Part shown: piece after piece, positions 39,332-48,021 of the stretch
Layout: every line of letters begins with the position of its first letter
How positions within the stretch are numbered: position 1 is the first letter of the stretch
NCBI RefSeq assembly: GCF_016775155.1
Contig: NZ_JAEUGD010000004.1
Coordinates: 1-64,000, forward strand
Length of the DNA stretch: 64,000 bases
From: Fulvivirga marina
Lineage (GTDB): Bacteria > Bacteroidota > Bacteroidia > Cytophagales > Cyclobacteriaceae
Reading direction: 5' to 3'
Position numbers and translations under genes: made by a program
Notes under the pieces: generated by a model
What the model was told of the DNA's origin: nothing
What the model saw: the letters and a program-made list of their open reading frames with translations, nothing else
Database searches by the model: none

Positions 39332-42247
39332 CTAAAAGCTGATATTTGAAATCAGGAACTCAAATTTACTACCTCCTGATTTAAAATTATTAGCTTCTGC
39401 ATAAGAAAATCTAAAACCGAGTGCAATATCTGCAGGAAAGCGCAAAAAATTCACATCAAAAAGGACATCAGCTCCGACCGAGCGATATGTATCTTCTCGT
39501 TGTAATTTTACCCGCTGCGCTTCATTAATAAGATCAATTTCGGAATAACCGTAGTCATAAAACAAGTTTGCCCTAATCCTTTTCAAATTTAAAACAGGAC
39601 CCAGGGCAATGTCGGGATACCATAAAGGAAGGGTATAGTTAACTGAAGCAAAAAAGAAGTCCTCCCAGGTACTATGTGAATAACCTCTTGGTAACGGTAT
39701 TTGATTTGCTAAAAGATAAGTGTCATTATTTAAGGTGTCAAGTTTCCATAATTTATGTTGATAGGCTCCTCTCAAGTAAAAGGAATGGTGTTTAAAAATT
39801 CCCGGGAAATACAATGTTCCTCTCAAGGCCAACTGTCCGGCATCATAATCTCCTCCAAACGGCGAACTGGTATAGCTACCTACAAATGACTGCCCCCACT
39901 TGCTGTTGATATCCCTGGTACTCTGCTTAAGTAAACTGTAGTAGCTAACCGTAGCAACATTTGTGTACAACTCTCCGTTGGCCTGTTGATCAAGAAATCG
40001 AAAATTTTGATTAAAGTTGTCCACTTTGGTAATACCCACTTCATTTCCAATTGACAACTCTCTATGATATTTAGACCTTGTCAGTAACAAGGGCAATCTC
40101 AGTCCAACATCGACAGAAGTCTCATCCCAGTTAAAAGTTACATCCTCAATATCATTGTTTTCATTGGTAACAGACTCTACTGTAGAACGTGAACCCTTGG
40201 AAACCTGAAAATCAATAATGGGATAAAACCCCTGATAACTCACATTCAAATAACCAAAACCGGTCTCCTCAACCGCATCATATTGATAACCGAGTGAAAT
40301 GGCTGTAGTGCTCAATACATCTTGCGAAAAAACACCAAACTGCGCACTATTCAGGTCAGTATTAGCAAAAGGCCCCCAACTGTGAATGTTAATCATATGA
40401 CCGACCCGGCTATATTTCTTTTCAGGGTATTCTGTATCAGGAACATCATTCAAAATATCCTCATGCCCCTCTTGATCAACCACGGGCTGATAGTATTTCA
40501 CGGACCGATCCTTCGTTTCAACAACCTGATCCCACTTAGACTTATCCAGAGGTACTTTTACCACATCCAGCCCGTTTACTGTATGGTCATTGTAATAAAT
40601 AAACATACCATCATTAGATATTTCAGGGTTATAAGCGCCATATTTACTGCTTGTAACCTGATAGTACTTTCCTGATTCCAGGTCATACATATAAATGTTA
40701 TCAATACCACTTATTGGCGAACTGTAAAAAAGCATATTGCCATACAAAACAGGGTGACCTATATTCTCATGATTGGCGAAAATATGCGTTTCCTCAACCC
40801 CTGAATTAACCTCAAAAGACACTACAGAACGCCCCTCCGTTGTTGTTTTCAACGCTACAACACGCTTCCCGTCACTTGACCATCTGGCCATTGAGTAAAA
40901 AGCTTTTTCAGGGTTGTCAAAGCGCTTAACTTCCTCTCCTGTATTGTAATCCAATACAACCAGGTATGTACCTTGATCTTCAGTATTTAATACCGTCACA
41001 ATATGATCTGCATCTGGAGAAATAGCAGCACCACTATATCTGGTTTTATCTGTTATAGTTTTTACCTGCCTTGTTTCAAAATCATATGACTTTATAACCG
41101 AATAGGAGCGCACTCTCCAGCGCGGATCAAAATGCATCTCGTTCCACACCACTTTATTTTGAGCAGAAGAAAGCATACCGCTTTCATTCATAATACCAGG
41201 AATAAAAACCACTTCATCCTTACTACCTGATTTGACATTAACAAATTGTTGAATATCCCCAATACCCGATTTTAGGACAATTAACTCACCATTATCGAGT
41301 ATCTGTGGGTTACTGTAATCGGTAAATGTCTTTGATTTTCTACCATTGACTGTTTCAAATGTTGTGATGTTAAGTTCTTTTAACTGCCCTGTCCAGACAC
41401 TATCCAACTCATCCATCATCATCTCATAGTTCTTCACTAAATATGATCCTGTATGTTTCTTTAAGGCATTTGAAAAAGTAAATGGGATGAAAGGCCATGA
41501 AAAGGCACTATTTGAAACTTTCCCCCATATATCGGAATCTCCTGTTCGTCTTCTCAGGTGAGTAACAAAATGATAGCCTAAAATATAATGGTTGGGCACA
41601 TAATCTTTAAATGACCTGAGGTGTTGCTTATGGTAATTAAAACGCTTACCCTCAAGCAGATTTGACCTGAATACTTTATTAAATGATGGTATTCTACCCC
41701 GTCCACTATGTGTAAAACTAGTCTCTATCGCCGTAGCATCCCCTTCCCAAAACCACTGAGGAGCCGCAGAAAAGGCCATGCCTGCCTGTGTATTTTCACC
41801 GAATAGATAATAAAAAAATTTATTCCAGCCTGTTCTACTTTGCTCGAACTGCACAATATGTCGGTACTCATGCACAGCAAGCAGGTCTAACCAACGATTT
41901 GTACCTGTAAAATTATAGTCCTGAGGTGGCATGGTATAAAACTCAGACCTTCTCGGCCCAAGAGTAACAAAGCCGTTGGAAACAGAGTTTTGATTTTGCA
42001 AGATCAGCGATATCTTTTTGGGGATCTTCTCTCCCATCGACTCCGTTTCGGCAGCTCTCAGATGCTCCAAAGTATTGGCCATTCGCTGAGCCTCTTCACT
42101 AAACCCTTCGGGAAATATAATACGAAACCCTGGTGTATTGATCTGCCTCCAATCTATAGCGGGAGGATTATTATCCAGCACTTCCCCTTGACCTCTGACA
42201 ATAAAAGGAACGATGGTTAATATCAGGAAACATAAATACTTTTGCAT
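39332..42247 (-). CDS. Surface HExxH peptidase - beta-propeller - outer-membrane barrel fusion
   Basis: A 971-residue protein with a Sec signal (1-20). Residues 30-290 look like a gluzincin metallopeptidase: H126-E-Y-R-H130 is an HExxH motif and WFWEG with E168 a likely third zinc ligand. Residues 290-590 contain TolB/PD40-type propeller repeats (SPDADHIVTVLNTEDQGTYLVVLDYNTGEEVKRF). Residues 610-971 are alternating amphipathic strands like an Omp85/BamA-type barrel and end in aromatic F (ISNISF), as outer-membrane proteins do. Substrate and orientation are unknown. It is transcribed toward the E2 gene. Confidence 0.75.
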   Translation of the reverse strand: MQKYLCFLILTIVPFIVRGQGEVLDNNPPAIDWRQINTPGFRIIFPEGFSEEAQRMANTLEHLRAAETESMGEKIPKKISLILQNQNSVSNGFVTLGPRRSEFYTMPPQDYNFTGTNRWLDLLAVHEYRHIVQFEQSRTGWNKFFYYLFGENTQAGMAFSAAPQWFWEGDATAIETSFTHSGRGRIPSFNKVFRSNLLEGKRFNYHKQHLRSFKDYVPNHYILGYHFVTHLRRRTGDSDIWGKVSNSAFSWPFIPFTFSNALKKHTGSYLVKNYEMMMDELDSVWTGQLKELNITTFETVNGRKSKTFTDYSNPQILDNGELIVLKSGIGDIQQFVNVKSGSKDEVVFIPGIMNESGMLSSAQNKVVWNEMHFDPRWRVRSYSVIKSYDFETRQVKTITDKTRYSGAAISPDADHIVTVLNTEDQGTYLVVLDYNTGEEVKRFDNPEKAFYSMARWSSDGKRVVALKTTTEGRSVVSFEVNSGVEETHIFANHENIGHPVLYGNMLFYSSPISGIDNIYMYDLESGKYYQVTSSKYGAYNPEISNDGMFIYYNDHTVNGLDVVKVPLDKSKWDQVVETKDRSVKYYQPVVDQEGHEDILNDVPDTEYPEKKYSRVGHMINIHSWGPFANTDLNSAQFGVFSQDVLSTTAISLGYQYDAVEETGFGYLNVSYQGFYPIIDFQVSKGSRSTVESVTNENNDIEDVTFNWDETSVDVGLRLPLLLTRSKYHRELSIGNEVGITKVDNFNQNFRFLDQQANGELYTNVATVSYYSLLKQSTRDINSKWGQSFVGSYTSSPFGGDYDAGQLALRGTLYFPGIFKHHSFYLRGAYQHKLWKLDTLNNDTYLLANQIPLPRGYSHSTWEDFFFASVNYTLPLWYPDIALGPVLNLKRIRANLFYDYGYSEIDLINEAQRVKLQREDTYRSVGADVLFDVNFLRFPADIALGFRFSYAEANNFKSGGSKFEFLISNISF

Positions 42248-42304
42248 AATTCAGCCTATTATTCACCCCTAAAATAGACATAAATTAAGAAATACCGTAC
42301 TTAA

Positions 42305-42721
42305 GATACTAAAGGTACTAATGTAAATTGGGCAATAAGACGAGCTGACATCCTCTTCCGTCGCTACCCATACCTGGAGCAGGCCTACGAACTGGCCCAA
42401 GGCCTTGGAAGGATATACCACACCGTGAAAGACAAAGGCATCGCTTTCACCAAGCTTGCTAAATGGTATGACCAGGTAGAAAAAGCTCAGTTTAAATCCT
42501 TCAACACCGTTTCTGGGACGATCCAGCAACATTATCTGACTATCCTCAATTATTTTGAACGTAGAAACACCGATGTCGCAGCTGAGTCTTTCAATGCTAA
42601 AATTAAAGCCTTCAGGAATCAATTCAGAGGAGTTAAAAACGTTAGTTTCTTCCTTTACAGGCTTTCAGAATCTATGCTTAGTACAATTGCTCCACAGGTT
42701 TTCCGCTTGATCCCGAATTAG
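42305..42721 (+). pseudogene. ISAon1/ISL3-type transposase, C-terminal remnant
   Basis: About 138 codons remain open after a TAA at 42302-42304, with no proper start. The reading RADILFRRYPYLEQAYELAQ ... GIAFTKLAKWYDQVE ... NYFERRNTDVAAESFNAKIKAFRNQFRGVKNVSFFLYRL is the DDE_Tnp_ISL3 C-terminal block with the final catalytic Glu in AESFNAKIK. The zinc finger and first two catalytic residues are gone. No terminal inverted repeats are seen. Confidence 0.85.
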
Positions 42722-42738
42722 TCTACATGCTACAAAAT

Positions 42739-42818
42739 AAAAAAGCAGCCAGAACCCCTTCTGACTGCTTGCGGTTTTCCGAAACCGTTTAATTAACCTA
42801 AACTAAAGTATTTTTAAT
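42739..42818 (-). ncRNA. Tandem small-RNA-like unit C
   Basis: This unit is read on the minus strand. A degenerate -7 box (TAAGTTCG, 42825-42832) precedes TTTAGTTTAGGTTAATTAA. A hairpin follows (CGGTTT/AAACCG, 42772-42787), then an 11-bp terminator hairpin with loop GGGG (42744-42769) and T5. It is the most diverged of three units, but both hairpins are kept by compensating changes. The 5' end is a guess. Confidence 0.5.
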
Positions 42819-42854
42819 TGCTTGCGAACTTATAATTCCACAGGCTTTCTTTTT

Positions 42855-43003
42855 AAAAAAAAGCAGTCAGGACCCCTCCCGACTGCTCATGATTAATCGT
42901 AAACCATTAATCAACCTAAACCTAATCTTTAATATTTTTTTTGAGATTACTCTCAATTATTCCTCATCCTAAAATTCAAGCAGCTTTATTTATTGCCTGA
43001 ATG
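42855..43003 (-). ncRNA. Tandem small-RNA-like unit B
   Basis: This unit is read on the minus strand from a TATATTTG box (43009-43016; another at 43060-43067). Hairpin 1 is TTGAGA/TCTCAA (42941-42956). Then come the conserved GGTTTAGGTT, hairpin 2 GATTAAT/ATTAATC (42891-42912), terminator hairpin 3 with GGGG loop (42862-42887) and T7. Hairpins 2 and 3 and the linker are identical to unit A. Confidence 0.6.
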
Positions 43004-43098
43004 TTTTACAAATATAAGGCACTTATAACCACATTTACATTAGGGATTTTCCGTAATTTCAAATATAAGTGTTTCCCTTAGTAACCATTTTCAGGCGT

Positions 43099-43201
43099 AA
43101 AAAAAGCAGTCAGGACCCCTCCCGACTGCTCATGATTAATCGTAAACCATTAATCAACCTAAACCTAGTCTTTAATATCTTTATGAGATTATTCTCTCAC
43201 T
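43099..43201 (-). ncRNA. Tandem small-RNA-like unit A
   Basis: This unit is read on the minus strand from TATGTTTG (43208-43215), a perfect TAnnTTTG box without a clear -33 element. Hairpin 1 is TGAGA/TCTCA (43184-43199), hairpin 2 GATTAAT/ATTAATC (43134-43155), and terminator hairpin 3 AGCAGTC... with GGGG loop (43105-43130) then T6. The predicted length is about 100 nt. There is no plausible coding frame. It lies downstream of the degenerate receiver gene, so processing from that mRNA is an alternative to an own promoter. Confidence 0.6.
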
Positions 43202-43250
43202 ACAATGCAAACATACATAGTATAACTCACTCTATTATAGGCGATAATAC

Positions 43251-43676
43251 TTATTTTAATAAATACGTGTTTCCCTTATAACTTTCCAAAAGTGTAGAAA
43301 CATACTTACCACCCTCCAGCAAATGCTCAATTGCCTCCGGTAATTCTTCTTCAAATGAATGAACCAAAAGATACCCATTAGCTCCTCTGTCAATAATGCT
43401 CTCTATTAAAAGCCTTTCGGTATAATGATCCAGAACAAGTACAGGGCAAGACCACTCATATTGATTATCACATATTAACTGCAAAAAGTCTAATCCAAGA
43501 CTATAGGTATCCACTATAATTAGGGCAGGCTCTTTTATTCTCTCCAGGTATGGAGAAGAACTATCCGGAGATACTAAAAAAATATCCCACAACTTGAAAG
43601 CCTGATTTGGAATACTTTCAAATACTTCATTAGAATTACTAAAGAAAGCTATGTCTCTATTTTCGTCCCGGTTCAA
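43251..43676 (-). CDS. Degenerate response-regulator receiver protein
   Basis: A 141-residue stand-alone receiver-like domain: PALIIVDTYSLGLDFL holds the phospho-acceptor-like Asp, CPVLVLDHYTERLLIESIIDRGANGYLL the later strands. The acidic pair after strand 1 is replaced (AFFSNSNE), and the conserved Lys of strand 5 (normally K-P/S) reads V-H-S, so normal phosphorylation is doubtful. There is no HTH. The start is a TTG; no ATG is in frame upstream, so the N-terminus is uncertain. It lies downstream of the NarL-type regulator on the same strand and probably modulates that pathway. Confidence 0.65.
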   Translation of the reverse strand: MNRDENRDIAFFSNSNEVFESIPNQAFKLWDIFLVSPDSSSPYLERIKEPALIIVDTYSLGLDFLQLICDNQYEWSCPVLVLDHYTERLLIESIIDRGANGYLLVHSFEEELPEAIEHLLEGGKYVSTLLESYKGNTYLLK

Positions 43677-43779
43677 TCTATAGTTGGATTTGGCTAGGGT
43701 AAAAATATCAAATGAAGCCAGGGAAGTTATAAGGAAATATGCGTAATTTGGTTTTTACGTGTAACCCTTATACACCTTA

Positions 43780-44439
43780 CTAAATCCCTTCAAAAAGGTT
43801 GTTTTTAATAGCATAAAGCACTAATCCTGTAGAATTTTTTGCGCCGGTTTTTTCTAACAAATTTCGTTTGTGTACCTCCACTGTCCTCACGCTAATAAAA
43901 AGCTTATCTGCTATTTCCTGGTTTGAATCTTCTTCAAGTATAAGTCGATAAATTTCCTTTTCCCTAGGGGTAAGTGGGGTTGGCAAAGCCTCTCCTGTAC
44001 TTTTGGGCTTCTTTTTTGCCAAGTTGTTCATCACAGTTTGAGCCACTTCTTTACTGTAGTATATTTCGTCTCCCAGGATAGCATTTATCGCTTCCTTCAT
44101 TTCATTTTCATCACAACTTTTGAGAATATACCCGCTCGCCCCGGCATCCATCATGGCCTTAATGTGCTGATAGTCATTATGCATGGTAAGGGCCAATACA
44201 CGGATATTTTTATTAACTTTCATTATTCGTCTAGTGGTTTCAATGCCATCCAGCCCATCCATATTAATGTCTATGATCACCAGGTCCACCTTTTCGTTTT
44301 TCTTCTCCAGGAAATCAAGCGCCTCCAAACCATTAGCCGCCTGATCTATCACTTCATAATCAGGGTCATTTTCTAAATAGAGTGCTACTCCATCTCGTAC
44401 TACTTTATGATCATCAACTATTAATATTTTTGCCTTCAT
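43780..44439 (-). CDS. NarL/LuxR-type response regulator
   Basis: A 219-residue protein. The receiver (1-120) has D9/D10, phospho-acceptor D57 in VIIDINM and K near residue 106 (YILKSC). The C-terminal LuxR HTH (about 150-212) reads LTPREKEIYRLILEEDSNQEIADKLFISVRTVEVHKRNLLEKTG. ATG 44439 gives the standard N-terminus (MKAKILIVDDHKVV) and overlaps the end of the kinase gene by 26 bases, so kinase and regulator are coupled partners. Confidence 0.93.
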   Translation of the reverse strand: MKAKILIVDDHKVVRDGVALYLENDPDYEVIDQAANGLEALDFLEKKNEKVDLVIIDINMDGLDGIETTRRIMKVNKNIRVLALTMHNDYQHIKAMMDAGASGYILKSCDENEMKEAINAILGDEIYYSKEVAQTVMNNLAKKKPKSTGEALPTPLTPREKEIYRLILEEDSNQEIADKLFISVRTVEVHKRNLLEKTGAKNSTGLVLYAIKNNLFEGI

Positions 44440-47176
44440 AAGATTCTTTTCTATAAGGTACTTCAACAATTATTACGGTTCCGTTACCCTTTCCGCTTTC
44501 GATTTGCAAACTTCCCGAGAGGGAATTTACTCTGTTCAACATACTTTTCAAACCAAAACTATTTCCAGTTTCCATCTTTTCATTGGCATCAAAACCTATA
44601 CCGTCATCCTCAATGGTTAATATGACTTCCTCTTCATACTTCATCAACTGAATAGACACTGTCGTAGCTTTTGCGTATTTCAAAATATTATTCACAGCTT
44701 CCTGAGTAATTCGATACAAATGAAGTTCAGTGTTTTTAGGCAGCCTGTCTCCCTTCAGATTATCATAAAAATCAAACTTAGTCTCAGAAACAGCATCAAG
44801 GTCGGCAAGTAAACTTTGAACAGAAAGTACATAACCAAAATCTTCAATACTCTGGGGCATCAGATTATGAGCTATTTCCCTACTATCTCTAATAGCCTCT
44901 TTCAGATAATTAAGTCCAGTATTGAGTTTTTTTAAGCCTCCATTATTAAAAGAGATGTCTTTTTTCAGTGAATTAAAATTTAGAGAAACTGTCGTCAGCT
45001 TCTGACCTAGGGTATCATGCAACTCTTTTGCTATACGTGCCCTTTCATTGTCTTCCGTCTCTATAATAGTAGAAATGATCTTCTCTTGGGCTAACCTGCG
45101 GTCTGTAATATCCATTACAAACCCCTCGATCATATCACCTGCCGGAGAAATAGCCCTGCCTTGCTCCCACATCCATTTCTTTTCTCCGTGAATATTAACG
45201 GGGTATATGATCTGAAACTGTTTATTTGCTGCCAGTGCCTGTTGAATAGCTTTAACGTTCTCAACATTATATTCTTCAGGGATCATATCAGAAAGGCGTA
45301 TTTTTCCATTGAGAAAATGTTCAGGTGGTATTCCAAATACCACTTTGCTACCTTCACTGACAAATACTGGGGTAAATCCTTCATCCACCTTACTCCTATA
45401 AACCATGCCAGGAATATTTGCCATGAGATTAGCCAACGTCTGCTGGCTTTCCATAAGCGCCTGCTCCGTAACTTTGGATTCATGGATATCCACATGAGTA
45501 CCTATAGCTCGTATAGCCCTACCATTTGAATCCCTATCCACAACACGCCCATGCACCAAGAGCCACTTCCACTCTCCGGACTGTGTTTTTATGCGGTATT
45601 CATTTTCATAGTAATCCGTTTCTCCCTTCAGGTGGCTCACCAATCTTTCCCGGGTTCGTCTCCGGTCATCAGGATGCAGCATTTCATAAAACTCTTTCGG
45701 TTTGGGCTGAGACTTATCAACCTCATAGCCTAACATTTTAAATTGATAATCATTAAAATGCAATGATCCTGTACGGATATCCCAATCCCACATTCCTTCA
45801 CGCGCACCTTCTATCGCCATTTGCAGACGCTTTTCGCTCTCTGAAAGAGCCTCCACCATTTTACGCTCCTCTGTAACATTTCTGGAAACATATAATATAT
45901 GTGTACATCGCTTGCTCCTGTCCAGAATAGGTATCAAACTAGATTCAGCTACACCTCTGCTACCATCAGGCATTTTGAAGCCTTCTTCATATTTTATCTG
46001 CTGCTGCGAACGTATGGCTTCCGCCATTTTTTGATACCTGTAGTTGATTTCGTTATCATCCAGCTTTAGTAATTTCCTGTAAAGGTCTTTTAATCCCATG
46101 CCTATAACTTTATAGGAAGGGTAGTCCTTATTAAGCATATATAGTTCTTTCAAGTACCAATCGGGTAGCTTGGCTACAGCATAAGAACCTAACTTACGAA
46201 CCTGAAACAAGGCGATAAACTCTGATGCATTATTATATATTAAGGAAAGAGTCTGTTGTCTGGATTTAATATTGGCGTAAGCCCTTTTCAGATCCGCTGT
46301 TCTTGCGGCAACCATCCTGCGAAGTACATTAACATAAAGTAATAGTTGCCCTACAATAAAAATAGCCACACCTAATATTACATAACCCCATATGGGCACT
46401 TCAAAAGGCTTGTGCTCTTTGAAGTAAGTATTCATAGATCTATAGTAAATGGAAGACTTATCCTGTTTAAGTGCTACAATATGGCTTTCAATGATGGGGA
46501 CAACCTTGGCTTCCAAAGGCGCTGCATCACGAAAAATAAAGGAAAGTCTGAATGGCGAGAACACCACGGGGGTCTGCATCACATCATATTTATAATCATT
46601 GATGTCTCCATAAATTCGGCTGACGATACCAGCATCTACTTTTTTCTTATCAATCAGCTCAAGAATTTCCTTATAGTTCTTTGCTTTTACAATGGTACAC
46701 CGCAAATCCAACTCTTTTATAGAAGCGTAAAACCCTTTATAAGGTCCATTGATAAAGTAGCTGTTTTCCAAAACAGCCACACGTTTCCCTCCCAAATCGA
46801 GCAATGAGGTGTAATCAGACTCACGCTTGGCATATACTCTTGCCCATGTAGAAACCAGACCGGAACTGGCTATGTCGAAGTTGGCGCTTCTCCCCTTATA
46901 ATCTCCAGACTCAGTGGTTACATCAATTTCGCCAGATTCCAACCACTGAAAACATTCATCTGCCTTACCATTTTTATAAATAAGCCTCCACCCCTCTTTT
47001 TCTGCAATATCTTTAAGAATATCTATAAACAATCCCTTTGGCTCTCCACGCGAATCGGAGAATGCAAGCGGATAATTATCATAAACACCAACCCTGATAA
47101 CTCTTTGACCATTTACCGTTGAGTAAAATGAAAAGAGGACCAATGCAACAAGGAGCAAATTTCTCATATAATACAT
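44414..47176 (-). CDS. Histidine kinase with periplasmic solute-binding sensor and PAS domains
   Basis: A 920-residue protein with a signal (to about 24). A family 3 solute-binding domain (25-255) has VIRVGVYDNYPLAFSDSRGEPKGLFIDILKDIAEK, and a membrane helix lies at about 265-287. PAS-like domains follow, at least two clear with PAC motifs (GMWDWDIRTGSLHFNDYQFKMLG; ...GTHVDIHESK). A HisKA_3 domain with ERARIAKELHDTLGQKL (phospho-His near 720) and an HATPase domain (NILKYAKA ... EDDGIGFD) end the protein. It senses a periplasmic ligand and phosphorylates the overlapping NarL-type regulator. It is divergent from the YfiR-like and TonB receptor genes. Confidence 0.92.
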   Translation of the reverse strand: MYYMRNLLLVALVLFSFYSTVNGQRVIRVGVYDNYPLAFSDSRGEPKGLFIDILKDIAEKEGWRLIYKNGKADECFQWLESGEIDVTTESGDYKGRSANFDIASSGLVSTWARVYAKRESDYTSLLDLGGKRVAVLENSYFINGPYKGFYASIKELDLRCTIVKAKNYKEILELIDKKKVDAGIVSRIYGDINDYKYDVMQTPVVFSPFRLSFIFRDAAPLEAKVVPIIESHIVALKQDKSSIYYRSMNTYFKEHKPFEVPIWGYVILGVAIFIVGQLLLYVNVLRRMVAARTADLKRAYANIKSRQQTLSLIYNNASEFIALFQVRKLGSYAVAKLPDWYLKELYMLNKDYPSYKVIGMGLKDLYRKLLKLDDNEINYRYQKMAEAIRSQQQIKYEEGFKMPDGSRGVAESSLIPILDRSKRCTHILYVSRNVTEERKMVEALSESEKRLQMAIEGAREGMWDWDIRTGSLHFNDYQFKMLGYEVDKSQPKPKEFYEMLHPDDRRRTRERLVSHLKGETDYYENEYRIKTQSGEWKWLLVHGRVVDRDSNGRAIRAIGTHVDIHESKVTEQALMESQQTLANLMANIPGMVYRSKVDEGFTPVFVSEGSKVVFGIPPEHFLNGKIRLSDMIPEEYNVENVKAIQQALAANKQFQIIYPVNIHGEKKWMWEQGRAISPAGDMIEGFVMDITDRRLAQEKIISTIIETEDNERARIAKELHDTLGQKLTTVSLNFNSLKKDISFNNGGLKKLNTGLNYLKEAIRDSREIAHNLMPQSIEDFGYVLSVQSLLADLDAVSETKFDFYDNLKGDRLPKNTELHLYRITQEAVNNILKYAKATTVSIQLMKYEEEVILTIEDDGIGFDANEKMETGNSFGLKSMLNRVNSLSGSLQIESGKGNGTVIIVEVPYRKESYEGKNINS

Positions 47177-47332
47177 AAACACGATCCCTTGTAAATATTA
47201 AATCTAACAAATTCCTCTCATATATTACTCCCCCTAAGTGAATTACGTATTTTAAAAAATACGTTGAAGCTCTTAAAGTTGTAAAAAAAACAATACCGAC
47301 TTTTGCAGTCAAATTATACTCCATAAATAATC

Positions 47333-47848
47333 ATGAACAAATTTTTAAACTTTCGGTATTTACTAGCTGCTCTTTTGGTAGCAGCAAGCATTCAGTCATA
47401 CTCACAGGCCACTGATGATCAAGTAAAAACGGTGTTTGTTTTCAATTTTACAAGATACATCCAATGGCCTACAAATGAAAGTAACTTTACAATCGGAATT
47501 TTGGGCGATGATACTGCCCTTGAAAAAGCATTTCAGGATATGGCTTCCAAAAAGTCTACATCAGGTAAAAAAATCATAATTAAGAGCTTTGCTTCAGCTA
47601 GTGAAACAAATAATTGTAACATCCTATACATACCCAAAGATCAAAGCTCTCAATTCTCTCGAGTTAAATCCCAAGACTTAAAGAACGTGCTTATCATTAC
47701 TGAAAAAGCAGGATTGGGTCGTCAGGGTAGTGGTATTAACTTTATCGAAGTTAATGGAAAGATGAGGTTTGAAATCAACAAAGGCGAAATCGAAAGAGCA
47801 GGCCTGAAGGTATCAAGCCAGCTTTTAGGGCTAGCCAATGAAGTTTAA
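47333..47848 (+). CDS. YfiR-family (DUF4154) periplasmic protein
   Basis: A 171-residue protein with a signal peptide (cut near SYSQA). It shows the YfiR pattern: VKTVFVFNFTRYIQWP, FTIGILGDD, a central NILYIP, then IITEKAGLGRQGSGINFIEVNGKMRFEINKGEIERAGLKVSSQLLGLA. In Pseudomonas YfiR restrains the diguanylate cyclase YfiN. No GGDEF protein is encoded nearby, so here it may act on the divergent sensor kinase. It is followed by a TonB receptor gene on the same strand. Confidence 0.85.
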   Translation: MNKFLNFRYLLAALLVAASIQSYSQATDDQVKTVFVFNFTRYIQWPTNESNFTIGILGDDTALEKAFQDMASKKSTSGKKIIIKSFASASETNNCNILYIPKDQSSQFSRVKSQDLKNVLIITEKAGLGRQGSGINFIEVNGKMRFEINKGEIERAGLKVSSQLLGLANEV

Positions 47849-48021
47849 CTCCCGCCTACAGACACTAAACACATTAATCAGCTTTTTATAATTTGAACCT
47901 ACCTTTTAAGAGATCTACCTATCTCTAAAATAACTATACCTGTAGTGTACCCGTGGCTAATACCTATACCCTGATAAACTGAGGTGTAGAATGTGTTTAA
48001 TGATGTAAAACTTTACCCCAT

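Noticed and set aside
42739-43215. CRISPR-like repeat array
   Set aside because: Only three copies with unequal spacing of about 120-240 bases. The repeats carry hairpins plus T-runs, and no cas genes are near.
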